Shown piece by piece: positions 36,024-45,982 of a stretch of 64,000 nucleotides of DNA (position 1 is its first letter; each line of letters begins with the position of its first letter). The notes below the pieces were generated by a model, which searched no databases, had not been told where the DNA came from, and was given only the letters and a program-made list of their open reading frames with translations. A program made the position numbers and the translations under genes. The DNA is from Bacillus halotolerans (GTDB lineage: Bacteria > Bacillota > Bacilli > Bacillales > Bacillaceae): contig NZ_LPVF01000012.1 in the NCBI RefSeq assembly GCF_001517105.1, positions 310,001-374,000 on the forward strand, read 5' to 3'.

Positions 36024-36049
36024 GTTTTTCTCACTTTGCTCAAGGGTAC
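36024..36049 (+). promoter_or_regulatory. Candidate sigma-B promoter of yhxD
   Basis: GTTTTT (36024-36029), a 14-bp spacer and GGGTAC (36044-36049) resemble the sigma-B consensus GTTTAA / GGGTAT, about 40 bp before the start codon. A GGCAGTTT/AAACTGCC dyad (35972-35979, 36009-36016) lies just upstream. Confidence 0.45.
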
Positions 36050-36087
36050 ACATACGAATGTACACCACACAAAAAGGAGCGTTAATG

Positions 36088-36987
36088 ATGTCTGATACAA
36101 AACGAAACAATCCTTTAACAGCATTTTTTCACGATGAATTTCCTGAACAATACCAAGAACCGCCCGGCTTGCAGCAAAAAATGAAGCCGATTCCGGACTG
36201 CGGAGAAAAAAGCTATAAAGGAGCTGGCAAACTAAATGGCCGAAAAGCTCTTGTCACCGGCGGTGATTCCGGTATTGGCCGCGCTGCCGCCATCGCTTAT
36301 GCCCGGGAAGGCGCCGATGTGGCAATTAACTATTTGCCCGCGGAACAGCCTGATGCAGAAGAAGTAAAAGAACTGATTGAAGCAGAAGGACGCAAGGCAG
36401 TCCTGATTTCAGGTGATCTGAGTGACGAATCGTTTTGTCACGATTTAGTCAAACAAGCGCATAACGAACTCGGCGGGCTGGATGTGTTAGCGCTCGTTGC
36501 CGGTAAACAGCAAGCAGTGCAAAACATCGAAGATCTTCCTACTGAACAAATCTATAAGACGTTTGAAGTGAACGTCTTCTCGCTATATTGGGTTGTTAAA
36601 GCGGCGCTTCCGTATTTGCCGGAGGGCGGGTCTATTATTACCACAACTTCAGTTGAAGGCTACAACCCAAGCCCGATGCTGTTAGATTACGCGGCGACGA
36701 AAAACGCCATTATCGGCTTTACCGTTGCGCTCGGAAAACAGCTGGCGCCCAAAGGCATCAGAGTGAACTCTGTTGCGCCAGGACCAATCTGGACTCCGCT
36801 GCAAATTTCCGGCGGACAGCCAACTGAAAACATTCCGAAATTCGGCAAAGGGACGCCGCCGTCACCATTAAACCGCGCGGGACAGCCGGCGGAACTGGCA
36901 GATGTTTATGTATTCTTAGCCTCAGAGAATTCAAGCTATGTGACATCTCAAATATACGGCATCACCGGCGGAATTCCGACGGCCTGA
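36088..36987 (+). CDS. yhxD: YhxD, short-chain dehydrogenase/reductase
   Basis: A 299-residue SDR oxidoreductase of the YghA/YhxC-like group. After an N-terminal extension of about 50 residues comes the NAD(P) motif [12 protein letters not shown] (near 62-73), then [22 protein letters not shown] with the catalytic Ser, Tyr and Lys (YxxxK), and [10 protein letters not shown]. Two adjacent ATGs are possible; the second gives better spacing from AAGGAG and the 299-residue length of strain 168. It is paralogous to YhxC on the other side of comK. The substrate is unknown. A sigma-B-like promoter suggests general stress control. Confidence 0.9.
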   Translation: MSDTKRNNPLTAFFHDEFPEQYQEPPGLQQKMKPIPDCGEKSYKGAGKLNGRKALVTGGDSGIGRAAAIAYAREGADVAINYLPAEQPDAEEVKELIEAEGRKAVLISGDLSDESFCHDLVKQAHNELGGLDVLALVAGKQQAVQNIEDLPTEQIYKTFEVNVFSLYWVVKAALPYLPEGGSIITTTSVEGYNPSPMLLDYAATKNAIIGFTVALGKQLAPKGIRVNSVAPGPIWTPLQISGGQPTENIPKFGKGTPPSPLNRAGQPAELADVYVFLASENSSYVTSQIYGITGGIPTA

Positions 36988-36994
36988 TCGTTAG

Positions 36995-37031
36995 AAGGAG
37001 CTGCCCTGTTTGGTCAGCTCCTTTCTATTTT
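36995..37031. terminator. Terminator between yhxD and comK
   Basis: AAGGAGCTG and CAGCTCCTT arms with an 11-nt loop and a T-rich tail, between convergent genes. Confidence 0.8.
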
Positions 37032-37610
37032 CTAATACCGCTCCCCAAGCTCACGCAAAATAAAATCATAAATTATCTTCGTCCGCTCTTCCTTCGGATA
37101 CAGCATAAATTCCTGCCGTTTCGGGACACGGTGTTCGATTCTGTCCTGAAATTTGGTTCTGAGCCAGGCTGTCCGATATACCTGATTCTCGAACGAATTG
37201 CAGGAGACCGGCAGTTCCATCGTTTTTCCGTTTGAAAACGTCACTTCCGTATCGTCGAATTCAGTCGGTTTGAATTCTTTTACATGCACATGGGAAATCC
37301 AGCCGCATTGGGGTCTAGTCGAAGAAAGTGTAGGGAATAAAAAGATTTGGTTCGAAGGGTCCACCATGATTGGCGGTTTGTGAGAAATTTTTGTCACTTC
37401 ATAAGTTCCCGCTTTTCTTCCCGCGTAGCTTGATCCGAAAAATCGGCAGCTTCGGTCGACAATTTGCAGCGGCTTCATGCTGACGTAAAACATACAGTCT
37501 TTTTCAATGATTTTTGAACAGATTTTGCCGTCGATTTCTTCTGGCAAAACGGCAATTGTTGCGCTGTTTACTTCATACGATTCTAATGGTGTGTCAGTTT
37601 TCTGACTCAT
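37032..37610 (-). CDS. comK: ComK, competence transcription factor
   Basis: ComK is the master activator of genetic competence; it binds paired AT-boxes and drives the DNA uptake and recombination genes, including addAB, and its own gene. The 192-residue protein is very close to the strain 168 ComK throughout, including CRFFGSSYAGRKAGTYEVT and SNQIFLFPTLSSTRPQCGW. The C-terminal region that MecA/ClpCP use for degradation (about residues 160-192) is intact. GGAGG precedes the ATG at 37610; an upstream in-frame ATG would put that site inside the gene. An autoregulatory region lies upstream. Confidence 0.97.
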   Translation of the reverse strand: MSQKTDTPLESYEVNSATIAVLPEEIDGKICSKIIEKDCMFYVSMKPLQIVDRSCRFFGSSYAGRKAGTYEVTKISHKPPIMVDPSNQIFLFPTLSSTRPQCGWISHVHVKEFKPTEFDDTEVTFSNGKTMELPVSCNSFENQVYRTAWLRTKFQDRIEHRVPKRQEFMLYPKEERTKIIYDFILRELGERY

Positions 37611-37665
37611 GTTATGGCCTCCATCCTTTTTCTGCAAAATTTATACTAATAATCTATCATCTGTG

Positions 37666-37693
37666 TTTATAAAACGACAGGATTTTTTAACAA
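37666..37693 (-). promoter_or_regulatory. comK promoter
   Basis: Minus-strand TTGTTA (37693-37688), 16-bp spacer and TATAAA (37671-37666), immediately downstream of the ComK boxes. Confidence 0.6.
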
Positions 37694-37700
37694 ATGAACT

Positions 37701-37757
37701 AAAATCATCTTTTATTTATATTTTTTAGTTCTATTTTACTATTAATAAAGCGATTTT
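37701..37757 (-). promoter_or_regulatory. Paired ComK AT-boxes of the comK promoter
   Basis: AAAA-N5-TTTT at 37701-37713 and ATAA-N5-TTTT at 37745-37757 are separated by exactly 31 bp, the spacing reported for the comK autoregulatory K-box. The area is strongly AT-rich, as expected for the region where Rok, CodY and DegU also act. Confidence 0.8.
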
Positions 37758-37846
37758 ACTTTACTGCATGATCTCAGATCACAGCATTTCGCAGGATATG
37801 TCGATAGATTGCCAAGTATTAGTTGTCTAAAGATTATAAAAATTTA

Positions 37847-37875
37847 TTGATTTTTTCGACCGTTATCCATATACT
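37847..37875 (+). promoter_or_regulatory. Sigma-A promoter of yhzC
   Basis: TTGATT, a 17-bp spacer and TATACT, ending 27 bp before the yhzC start codon. Confidence 0.7.
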
Positions 37876-37902
37876 ATAAAAAAGGCATTGGGGGGATTCT
37901 TT

Positions 37903-38136
37903 ATGAAAGAGAAAAAGTCGTACACTGAGCTCATGAAGTCCCGCAACACGCAAAAAACAAAAGAATTTGATGGAACAATGATGGATATTTACATTCAAAT
38001 GGTGCTCGATGAATCCTTGTTTAAGCGTCGGTTGACCATGCTGACTGACCAAATCAACAAAGCCTTGGACGAAAAAGATAAAGATGCGTTTCTTACGCTC
38101 TCTAAAGAATATGCAGCGCTCAAACAGAGCGAATAA
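37903..38136 (+). CDS. yhzC: YhzC, IDEAL-domain protein
   Basis: A 77-residue protein whose second half is an IDEAL domain: MVLDESLFKRRLTMLTDQINKALDEKDKDAFLTLSKEY (about residues 32-70, given here as adjoining pieces). The domain is common in small Firmicute proteins and has no settled function. GGGGGG precedes the ATG used; an upstream TTG in frame overlaps that site. It is divergent from comK, with about 290 bp between, and closed by its own terminator. A role in competence control is suggested only by location. Confidence 0.85.
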   Translation: MKEKKSYTELMKSRNTQKTKEFDGTMMDIYIQMVLDESLFKRRLTMLTDQINKALDEKDKDAFLTLSKEYAALKQSE

Positions 38137-38163
38137 GCCAATCCTTAAGGATTGGCTTTTTTA
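38136..38163. terminator. Bidirectional terminator between yhzC and yhxC
   Basis: AAGCCAATCC and GGATTGGCTT arms with a TTAA turn and T-tract, between convergent genes. Confidence 0.85.
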
Positions 38164-38164
38164 A

Positions 38165-39022
38165 TTACCCATTTACAATCGTTCCCCCGTTGACATGAAT
38201 GGTCTGGCCGGTGACGTAAGTGGAATCATCGCTGGCAAGATATAAATAGCTCGGCGCCACTTCCACCGGCTGGCCCGGCCGTTCCATCGGCACATCCGAA
38301 CCAAACACTTCCACATCTTTTGCAGCAAAGCTGGCCGGAATGAGCGGTGTCCAGATTGGCCCCGGCGCAACCGCATTGACTCGAATGCCTTGCTGAACAA
38401 GCGATTGGGAAAGGGATCTTGTAAAAGTGACAATGGCTCCTTTCGTCGCTGAATAATCGATCAATGTTTTATTGCCTTTGTACGCGGTGATCGATGCTGT
38501 ATTGATAATACTGCTTCCTTTTTTCAAATGAGGCAGCACAGCCTTCGTTAAATAAAACATAGAAAAAATGTTCGTCTGAAAGGTTCTGATCAGCTGGTGG
38601 CTAGTAATTTTTTCAATGCTCGGCTGCACATGCTGCTCAGCGGCATTATTAACCAAAATATCTATGGTTGGAAAAGCCTGGCTGGCCTGTCTTACCACTT
38701 CATTACAAAAAGCTTCATCTCCGACATCTCCTGCAATCAGCAGGCACTTCACCCCTTCTTTCTCTACATACTCCTTTGTTTCTTCGGCGTCCTGATGTTC
38801 ATTAAAATATACAATGACCACATTCGCCCCTTCTTTTGCGAATAACACCGATACAGCACGTCCGATCCCGCTGTCTCCGCCTGTAATAATGGCCGTTTTG
38901 CCCGCTAGTTTTTTTGCCTTCTTCGGCTTATCAAATACCGGACGGGGATCCATCAGATATTCGAATCCCGGCTGCTGGTCCTGATGCTGCGGCGGCAATG
39001 TTTTCTTTTTCTCATTCGCCAA
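38165..39022 (-). CDS. yhxC: YhxC, short-chain dehydrogenase/reductase
   Basis: A 285-residue SDR enzyme closely related to YhxD. It has an N-terminal extension ([17 protein letters not shown] region), NAD(P)-binding [12 protein letters not shown] near residue 47, NNAAEQ near 128, the catalytic set [23 protein letters not shown] with YxxxK, and [12 protein letters not shown]. The TTG start lies 8 nt after GGAG; a GTG further out overlaps that ribosome site. The family is often annotated as general stress or sugar dehydrogenase-like; the substrate is unknown. Confidence 0.9.
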   Translation of the reverse strand: MANEKKKTLPPQHQDQQPGFEYLMDPRPVFDKPKKAKKLAGKTAIITGGDSGIGRAVSVLFAKEGANVVIVYFNEHQDAEETKEYVEKEGVKCLLIAGDVGDEAFCNEVVRQASQAFPTIDILVNNAAEQHVQPSIEKITSHQLIRTFQTNIFSMFYLTKAVLPHLKKGSSIINTASITAYKGNKTLIDYSATKGAIVTFTRSLSQSLVQQGIRVNAVAPGPIWTPLIPASFAAKDVEVFGSDVPMERPGQPVEVAPSYLYLASDDSTYVTGQTIHVNGGTIVNG

Positions 39023-39133
39023 TGCAATCACTCCTTTTCAACCCTATTATGGTATGACCAAAGCCTGCTTCCTATGTATGAAAAGATAGAAAATGGAAAA
39101 ATTAAGAATAAATGATATTGGAGGTACAATGGT

Positions 39134-40663
39134 TTGACTAATCAACCTTTTTCAAAAGAAGCTCCCGAAACATATTGGAGAACATCGGCGGACTTGCCTT
39201 CTTTTCCGGCGCTGCAAGAGGATACGGAATGTGATGTCACCATTATTGGAGGAGGCATTACAGGAATCACGACGGCCTACGAGCTGTCCAAAAGAGGCTT
39301 CCGAGTCGTTCTGATTGAAGCGAATCAGGTTCTCAATGGCACAACGGCCCACACAACGGCAAAAATTACAGCGCAGCACGACATGATTTATGATGAATTT
39401 ATCCGCAATTTCGGACTGAACCACGCAAGGCTTTATTATGAAGCGAACCAGAATGCAATTGATTATATAAAAGGAATTGTTGATGAACTTCAGATCGATT
39501 GCGAATGGACCGAACAAGACGCTTACCTTTACACAGCAAGTGAAGATGCTGTACAAAAAATCCGCACTGAGTATGAGGCATACACAAAACTCGGGATTGA
39601 AAGGGATCTCATAAAAGATCTTCCGCTTCCCGTCGGCTCTAAGCTGGCGCTTGTGATGAAGAATCAGGCCCAATTTCACCCGCTTCACTTTTTAACCGCG
39701 CTCCTTGATCAGATCGTGCAAAAGGGCGGACGGATTTATGAAGAGACTGTTGCGCTTGATATTAAAAAAGGAGAAATGCCTGAAGTTGTTACAAAAAGCC
39801 GGCACGCCATTAAAAGCCGATTTATCGTATGCTGCTCCCATTTCCCTTTTTATGACGGGGGCGGATTATATGCAGCAAGAATGTATTCTGACAGATCCTA
39901 TGTCCTCGCCGTCAAGCCGAAGATCGACTATCCTGAGGGCATGTATTTAAGTATAGACCAGCCGTCAGTTGCGCTTCGCTACACCATTGTAAACGGAGAA
40001 AAGCTGATTCTCTTCAGCGGAGTAAGCCATAAAACAGGCCAAGGCAAAGACATGTCGACCCATTACGAAACGCTGAGACAATTGGCAGAAAGCACAATTG
40101 GAATCGAAAGCATTCCCTATTACTGGTCCACACAGGATCTCGTGACCATCGATAAAATCCCATTCATCGGGCCTATGTCTGAAAACGAAGACAATATTCT
40201 CGTTGCGACCGGCTTCAAAAAATGGGGCATGACATCATCAGCTGTCGCAGCTCAGCTTTTGTCAGACCTTGTGGAGAAAAAAGACAATCCATATGAGAGC
40301 ATTTTTACACCGTCTCGTTTCCATCTGAATCCCGGCTTGCAAAAGGTGATTTCTTACAATGCAGATGTGGCTAAGCATTTCATTAAAGGGAAGCTTGAAA
40401 AACCGGACGTCGAGTTTGAAGAGATCGCGCCAGGTGAAGGAAAAGCCGTCACCATTAACGGCAGACGCGCGGGGGCATTCAGAGATGAAACGGGCTGCCT
40501 GCATCTTGTTGATACAACCTGCACCCATTTAGGCTGTGAAGTGGAATGGAACGACGGAGAGCACACATGGGATTGTCCGTGCCACGGATCACGCTTTAAA
40601 CCAACTGGCGAGGTAGTCGAAGGGCCGGCCATCAAACCACTAAAACAAATTGATCTTGATTAA
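39134..40663 (+). CDS. yhfW: YhfW, FAD oxidoreductase with Rieske domain
   Basis: A 509-residue fusion. The N-terminal DAO-type FAD domain has TIIGGGITGITTAYELSKRG (near residues 36-55) and NGTTAHTTAKITAQHD, with the C-terminal FAD contact ILVATGFKKWGMTSS near 358. The last about 95 residues are a Rieske [2Fe-2S] domain with ligands in CTHLGC and CPCHGS. This architecture fits glycine/D-amino-acid oxidase-like proteins of unknown electron partner. The TTG start has GGAGG 8 nt upstream. Transcribed alone, closed by a terminator. Confidence 0.9.
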   Translation: MTNQPFSKEAPETYWRTSADLPSFPALQEDTECDVTIIGGGITGITTAYELSKRGFRVVLIEANQVLNGTTAHTTAKITAQHDMIYDEFIRNFGLNHARLYYEANQNAIDYIKGIVDELQIDCEWTEQDAYLYTASEDAVQKIRTEYEAYTKLGIERDLIKDLPLPVGSKLALVMKNQAQFHPLHFLTALLDQIVQKGGRIYEETVALDIKKGEMPEVVTKSRHAIKSRFIVCCSHFPFYDGGGLYAARMYSDRSYVLAVKPKIDYPEGMYLSIDQPSVALRYTIVNGEKLILFSGVSHKTGQGKDMSTHYETLRQLAESTIGIESIPYYWSTQDLVTIDKIPFIGPMSENEDNILVATGFKKWGMTSSAVAAQLLSDLVEKKDNPYESIFTPSRFHLNPGLQKVISYNADVAKHFIKGKLEKPDVEFEEIAPGEGKAVTINGRRAGAFRDETGCLHLVDTTCTHLGCEVEWNDGEHTWDCPCHGSRFKPTGEVVEGPAIKPLKQIDLD

Positions 40664-40693
40664 ACCGTTCATATAACTGAACGGTTTTTTTAT
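40662..40693 (+). terminator. Terminator after yhfW
   Basis: AAACCGTTC and GAACGGTTT arms with a 7-nt loop and a T-tract. Confidence 0.88.
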
Positions 40694-40773
40694 AAATAAT
40701 TTCTATCTGCCGTCTTCATTCGTGCTTCCCTTGACCGATAAAAAAGAAAAAGGCTTAAAAAGCCAAAAGATAA

Positions 40774-42102
<1,329 letters not shown>

Positions 42103-42108
42103 TCATCA

Positions 42109-42139
42109 AAAACCGGCCGACCGCAGGCCGGTTTTTTTG
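42109..42139 (+). terminator. Terminator after hemAT
   Basis: AAAACCGGCC and GGCCGGTTTT arms with a 7-nt loop and a T-tract. Confidence 0.9.
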
Positions 42140-42170
42140 CATGCATTTGTAAACCATAATTAAAATTAAG

Positions 42171-42199
42171 TTGACATAAAAGCTGTCTGCATTTATTGT
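42171..42199 (+). promoter_or_regulatory. Sigma-A promoter of bioYB-yhfT-yhfS
   Basis: Consensus TTGACA, a 17-bp spacer and TATTGT, about 37 bp before the bioYB start. Confidence 0.75.
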
Positions 42200-42200
42200 A

Positions 42201-42220
42201 TAACCATATTTTATTCGTTA
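42201..42220 (+). promoter_or_regulatory. Possible BirA-type operator
   Basis: TAAC-N12-GTTA at the likely transcription start. BirA boxes in bacilli are long-spaced dyads of this sort, and yhfUTS is a known BirA-controlled operon. Only the inner four bases of each arm are symmetric here. Confidence 0.4.
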
Positions 42221-42235
42221 GTTGGAGGATTTCAT

Positions 42236-42793
42236 ATGAAATTACTAGACATGATGCACATTGCAATCTTTACTGCACTGATGGCAGTTCTTGGTTTTAT
42301 CCCCCCTCTTTTCTTATCCTTTACACCTGTTCCCATTACACTGCAGACGCTCGGTGTCATGCTGGCCGGCAGCATTCTCAGACCCAAAGCCGCTTTTTTA
42401 AGCCAGCTTGTCTTTTTGCTGCTCGTCGCCTTTGGAGCGCCGCTATTGCCCGGCGGCCGCGGCGGGTTTGGCGTTTTTTTCGGACCGAGCGCGGGTTTTC
42501 TGATTGCTTATCCGTTCGCCTCGTGGCTGATCAGCCTAACCGTTCACAGACTGCGTAAGGTGACAGTGTTCCGTCTCTTTTTCATTCATATTGTGTTCGG
42601 CATCATCTTTATATACCTGCTTGGCATTCCTGTACAGGCTTTTATCATGCATATTGATCTGTTACAGGCCGGTTTTATAAGTCTTTCATTTGTGCCCGGC
42701 GATTTATTAAAAGCGGCAACATCTGCGCTGCTTGCCATTAAGATCACCCAAGCCTTGTCTCTTTCTGATACGATGTATACAAAAGGAGGCTGA
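42236..42793 (+). CDS. bioYB: BioYB (YhfU), biotin transporter substrate-binding subunit
   Basis: A 185-residue BioY-family membrane protein, the S component that captures biotin for ECF-type uptake. Six hydrophobic segments are visible. Family signatures are FTPVPITLQTLGVMLAGSIL (near residues 30-49), LLVAFGAPLLPGGRGGFGVFFGPSAGFL (near 62) and SFVPGDLLKAATSALLA near 156. GGAGG precedes the ATG. It is the first gene of an operon with an acyl-CoA ligase and a thiolase gene and has a BirA-like dyad at the promoter, which ties biotin supply to fatty-acid-type genes. Confidence 0.92.
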   Translation: MKLLDMMHIAIFTALMAVLGFIPPLFLSFTPVPITLQTLGVMLAGSILRPKAAFLSQLVFLLLVAFGAPLLPGGRGGFGVFFGPSAGFLIAYPFASWLISLTVHRLRKVTVFRLFFIHIVFGIIFIYLLGIPVQAFIMHIDLLQAGFISLSFVPGDLLKAATSALLAIKITQALSLSDTMYTKGG

Positions 42794-42799
42794 CATTCT

Positions 42800-44239
42800 G
42801 TGACCATTACACATACATACCTATCCTTTGCCAATAAAAATCCAAGCCGGATTGCGATCCAGACTGAATCTGAACATATTACATATCGGGATTGGAACCG
42901 GCTCGTCACCCAAACTGCCAATTGGCTGCGGACGCAGCCAAACGTTCCAAAACGTGTAGCCATCCTGCTCCCAAACAGCCTTGCATTTTTACAGCTGTTT
43001 GCCGGAGCTGCCGCGGCCGGATGTACGGCGGTTCCCATTGATACACGCTGGAGTGCCGCTGAATGCGGTGAGCGGCTGGCATTAAGCGGTGCTGATTTTG
43101 TGGTGGCTTCATCTCTTTTTAAAAACAAACTGACAGATTGTCTGACACCCGTTGTTTGGCTGGAAGACTGTATGGCGCATATCTCAGAGGCGTCCGCTGC
43201 CCCGGCCCCAGCCGTTGATCCGGAGCTTCCCTTTTATATGGGCTTTACGTCAGGCTCAACAGGCAAGCCGAAAGCATTTACGCGCTCTCATCGCTCTTGG
43301 GTTGAAAGCTTTCATTGTACAAAAACTGATTTTTTGGTCTCTTCAAATGACAAAGTTCTGATTCCGGGGACATTACTGTCCTCTCACTTTTTATACGGTG
43401 CTGTCAGCACTCTGTATCTCGGGGGAACCGTTTGTTTGCTTAAAAAATTCATTCCCGCTCAAACGAAGGAGTGGTTAACACAGAAATCCATCAGCGTACT
43501 CTATACCGTACCGACAATGACAGATGCCCTCGCCAACATTCTCGCTTTCCCTGACAGCTCCGTTAAAATCATTTCTTCGGGAGCGGACTGGCCGGCAGCA
43601 TCTAAGGACAAGCTTGCATCCAAATGGCCTCATTTGAAGCTGTATGATTTTTACGGCACATCTGAGCTTAGCTTTGTTGCGTATCTCTCACCAGAAGACA
43701 GCAAACGAAAACCTCATTCAGCGGGCCGCCCTTTTCATAATGTCCGCATAGAGATCCGCAGCGCCGCCGGGGCCCTCTGTCAGCCGGGGGAAATCGGGAA
43801 AATATTCGTCAAAAGCCCGATGAAGTTCTCAGGCTATGTAAACAGCCGCACACCAGATCAACCGGAATGGATGACAGTAGATGACATGGGCTATGTTGAT
43901 GGAGAGGGATTTCTGTACATAGCAGGACGGGAAAACGGGATGGTCGTATATGGCGGATTAAATATTTTCCCTGAAGAAGTTGAGCGCGTGCTGCTCTCCT
44001 GCCCAGAGGTTGAAAAAGCAGCTGTGGCGGGCATTCCGGACGAGTATTGGGGAGAAATCCCCGCGGCCGTCATTTGCGGGAATACAGATGCCAAAAAGCT
44101 GAAAGCCTGGTGCAAGCAGAAACTGGCATCCTACAAAATCCCGAAAAAATGGGTATTTACAGACAGTATGCCGGAAACAAGCAGCGGCAAAATTGCCCGT
44201 TCCAGCGTAAAAAAATGGCTGCGGGGTATGGTGGATTGA
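42800..44239 (+). CDS. yhfT: YhfT, acyl-CoA synthetase (AMP-forming)
   Basis: A 479-residue ANL-superfamily adenylate-forming enzyme. Motifs are the P-loop FYMGFTSGSTGKPKAF (near residue 145), DFYGTSELSF near 283, MGYVDGEGFLYIAGRENGMV with the hinge region near 360-385, and the C-terminal catalytic lysine region ETSSGKIARS. The GTG start has AAAGGAGG 10 nt upstream, 6 bp after bioYB. It would activate a carboxylic acid, perhaps a pimelate-type or medium-chain acid given the biotin context; that substrate is a guess. Confidence 0.9.
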   Translation: MTITHTYLSFANKNPSRIAIQTESEHITYRDWNRLVTQTANWLRTQPNVPKRVAILLPNSLAFLQLFAGAAAAGCTAVPIDTRWSAAECGERLALSGADFVVASSLFKNKLTDCLTPVVWLEDCMAHISEASAAPAPAVDPELPFYMGFTSGSTGKPKAFTRSHRSWVESFHCTKTDFLVSSNDKVLIPGTLLSSHFLYGAVSTLYLGGTVCLLKKFIPAQTKEWLTQKSISVLYTVPTMTDALANILAFPDSSVKIISSGADWPAASKDKLASKWPHLKLYDFYGTSELSFVAYLSPEDSKRKPHSAGRPFHNVRIEIRSAAGALCQPGEIGKIFVKSPMKFSGYVNSRTPDQPEWMTVDDMGYVDGEGFLYIAGRENGMVVYGGLNIFPEEVERVLLSCPEVEKAAVAGIPDEYWGEIPAAVICGNTDAKKLKAWCKQKLASYKIPKKWVFTDSMPETSSGKIARSSVKKWLRGMVD

Positions 44240-45330
44240 ACGCGGTTATTGCAGATGCCAAACGAACGATTTTCGGAAAAGAAAACGGTCTGCTGAAGCA
44301 GTTTCTGCCGGAGGATTTGGCCGCTCCTCTCATCAGCTGTCTCAGCCGAAAGCTAGAGGATCCAATTGACGAGGTGATTTTGGGAAACGCCACTGGCAGA
44401 GGCGGCAACCTCGCCCGGCTGTCAGCACTTCAAGCTGGACTCCCTTTATCTGTTCCCGGCATGACGATTGACAGACAATGCGGCTCCGGGCTTGAAGCAG
44501 TGCGTTCCGCATGCAATCTTATCAAAGCGGGTGCCGGAAACATTTATATCGCAGGCGGCGCAGAAAGCAGCAGCCGATCACCTTTTTCAGAAAGAGCCCG
44601 CTTTTCGCCGGACACTGTTGGTGATCCCGATATGGGCATGGCGGCCGAATATACAGCAGCACGCTATGCCATCCCAAGAAGCATGCAGGACGAATACGCG
44701 CTTCTCAGCTATCAACGCAGCTGGAGTGCTCATACCGAAGGATTGTACCGTGAAGAGATTGTTCCTCTCGGGGAGTTGGAAACAGACGAAGCTTTTCTGA
44801 AAAGACGGCCGATGGAAGCGATCATTTCTCGTGCAAAGCCGGTGTTTGACACCAGCTCCGGAACGGTTACAGCCGCCAATAGCAGCGGCATTTCAGATGG
44901 AGCGGCTGCACTCCTTGTCATGGAAGAGAAAAAAGCTGCATCCCTCGGCTATAAACCTGTGCTGCGATTTATCGGAAGCGCCGTTAGCGGCATTCATCCC
45001 AACTATCCGTCCGCCGCGCCGGTTGAAGCGATCAAAAAGCTTTTAGCTGCAAACGCGTTGACGACTGATGATATCGGCTTATACGAAATCAACGAAGCCT
45101 TTGCCGTTAAAATATGTGTCTGCTCACAAGAACTTGGCATTCCCTATACGAGGATCAATGTGCGGGGCGGCGCATTAGCTCTCGGCCATCCTTACGGCGC
45201 TTCCGGGGCGGCACTGGTCACCAGATTGTTTTATGAGGCGCAGAGACGGACAGGCTGTCAATATGCTGTTGCTGCCATCGGAAGCGGCGGCGGAATCGGC
45301 ATGGCTTTATTATTTGAGGTTTTGACATAG
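44236..45330 (+). CDS. yhfS: YhfS, thiolase-like protein lacking the second catalytic cysteine
   Basis: A 364-residue thiolase-family protein that starts with a TTG inside the yhfT stop (TTGA overlap), so it is coupled to it. The nucleophile C82 sits in DRQCGSG, NEAFA and GHPYGASGA (H near 318) are present, but the C-terminal CxGGG loop reads AAIGSGGGIG, so the usual acid/base cysteine is replaced (G near 349). It is also shorter than the roughly 390 residues of most thiolases. A changed reaction or loss of activity is possible. Whether strain 168 YhfS shows the same change was not checked. Confidence 0.88.
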   Translation: MNAVIADAKRTIFGKENGLLKQFLPEDLAAPLISCLSRKLEDPIDEVILGNATGRGGNLARLSALQAGLPLSVPGMTIDRQCGSGLEAVRSACNLIKAGAGNIYIAGGAESSSRSPFSERARFSPDTVGDPDMGMAAEYTAARYAIPRSMQDEYALLSYQRSWSAHTEGLYREEIVPLGELETDEAFLKRRPMEAIISRAKPVFDTSSGTVTAANSSGISDGAAALLVMEEKKAASLGYKPVLRFIGSAVSGIHPNYPSAAPVEAIKKLLAANALTTDDIGLYEINEAFAVKICVCSQELGIPYTRINVRGGALALGHPYGASGAALVTRLFYEAQRRTGCQYAVAAIGSGGGIGMALLFEVLT

Positions 45331-45400
45331 GCTTTTTCATAGGATGCATGCCTCTGATTTAGTATAATAGCGATAAGATCAAAGTCAGGAAGGGGATTTT

Positions 45401-45982
45401 ATGACAGCCGTTTGCTTAGTAAGACACGGAGAAACCGATTGGAACCTGCAGCAAAAATGCCAAGGAAAAACAGATATCCCGCTGAACGCGACAGGCGAAC
45501 GCCAAGCAAAAGAAACCGGAGAATACTTAAAAGATTTTTCTTGGGATATCATTGTCACCAGCCCGCTGAAAAGAGCCAGAAGAACCGCGGACATTATTAA
45601 TGAATACCTCAATCTTCCTATCGTCGAGATGGATGACTTTAAGGAGCGTGATTACGGGGACGCGGAGGGCATGCCGCTTGAAGAACGGACAAAGCGCTAT
45701 CCGGACAAGAACTATCCAAACATGGAAACGCTAAAAGAGCTCACGGACAGGCTGATGGGCGGATTGGTGAAAGTAAACCGCGCATATCCAAATCAAAAGG
45801 TACTGATTGTCGCGCACGGCGCAGCGATTCACGCACTGCTGACAGAGATTTCCGGCGGTGATGCCGAGCTTCAAAATACGCGCCTTGTCAATGCCTGCCT
45901 CAGCAACATTGAATTTGCAGAAGAAAAATGGAAAATTAAAGATTATAACATCAATAGCCACTTATCCGGTTTTATTCAATAA
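45401..45982 (+). CDS. phoE: PhoE (YhfR), histidine phosphatase
   Basis: A 193-residue member of the cofactor-independent phosphoglycerate mutase-like histidine phosphatase superfamily, matching B. subtilis PhoE, a broad-specificity phosphatase. The catalytic set is complete: R8-H9-G10 (phosphohistidine), R58, E82 (KERDYGDAEG) and H139 (VAHG). AGGAAGGGG precedes the ATG. TATAAT at 45363-45368 is a candidate -10. Transcribed alone, convergent with yhfQ. Confidence 0.92.
   Translation: MTAVCLVRHGETDWNLQQKCQGKTDIPLNATGERQAKETGEYLKDFSWDIIVTSPLKRARRTADIINEYLNLPIVEMDDFKERDYGDAEGMPLEERTKRYPDKNYPNMETLKELTDRLMGGLVKVNRAYPNQKVLIVAHGAAIHALLTEISGGDAELQNTRLVNACLSNIEFAEEKWKIKDYNINSHLSGFIQ

Noticed and set aside
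44047..45330. A 427-residue YhfS starting inside yhfT
   Set aside because: The first 63 residues are out-of-frame yhfT sequence; the TTG overlapping the yhfT stop begins exactly where thiolase similarity begins.
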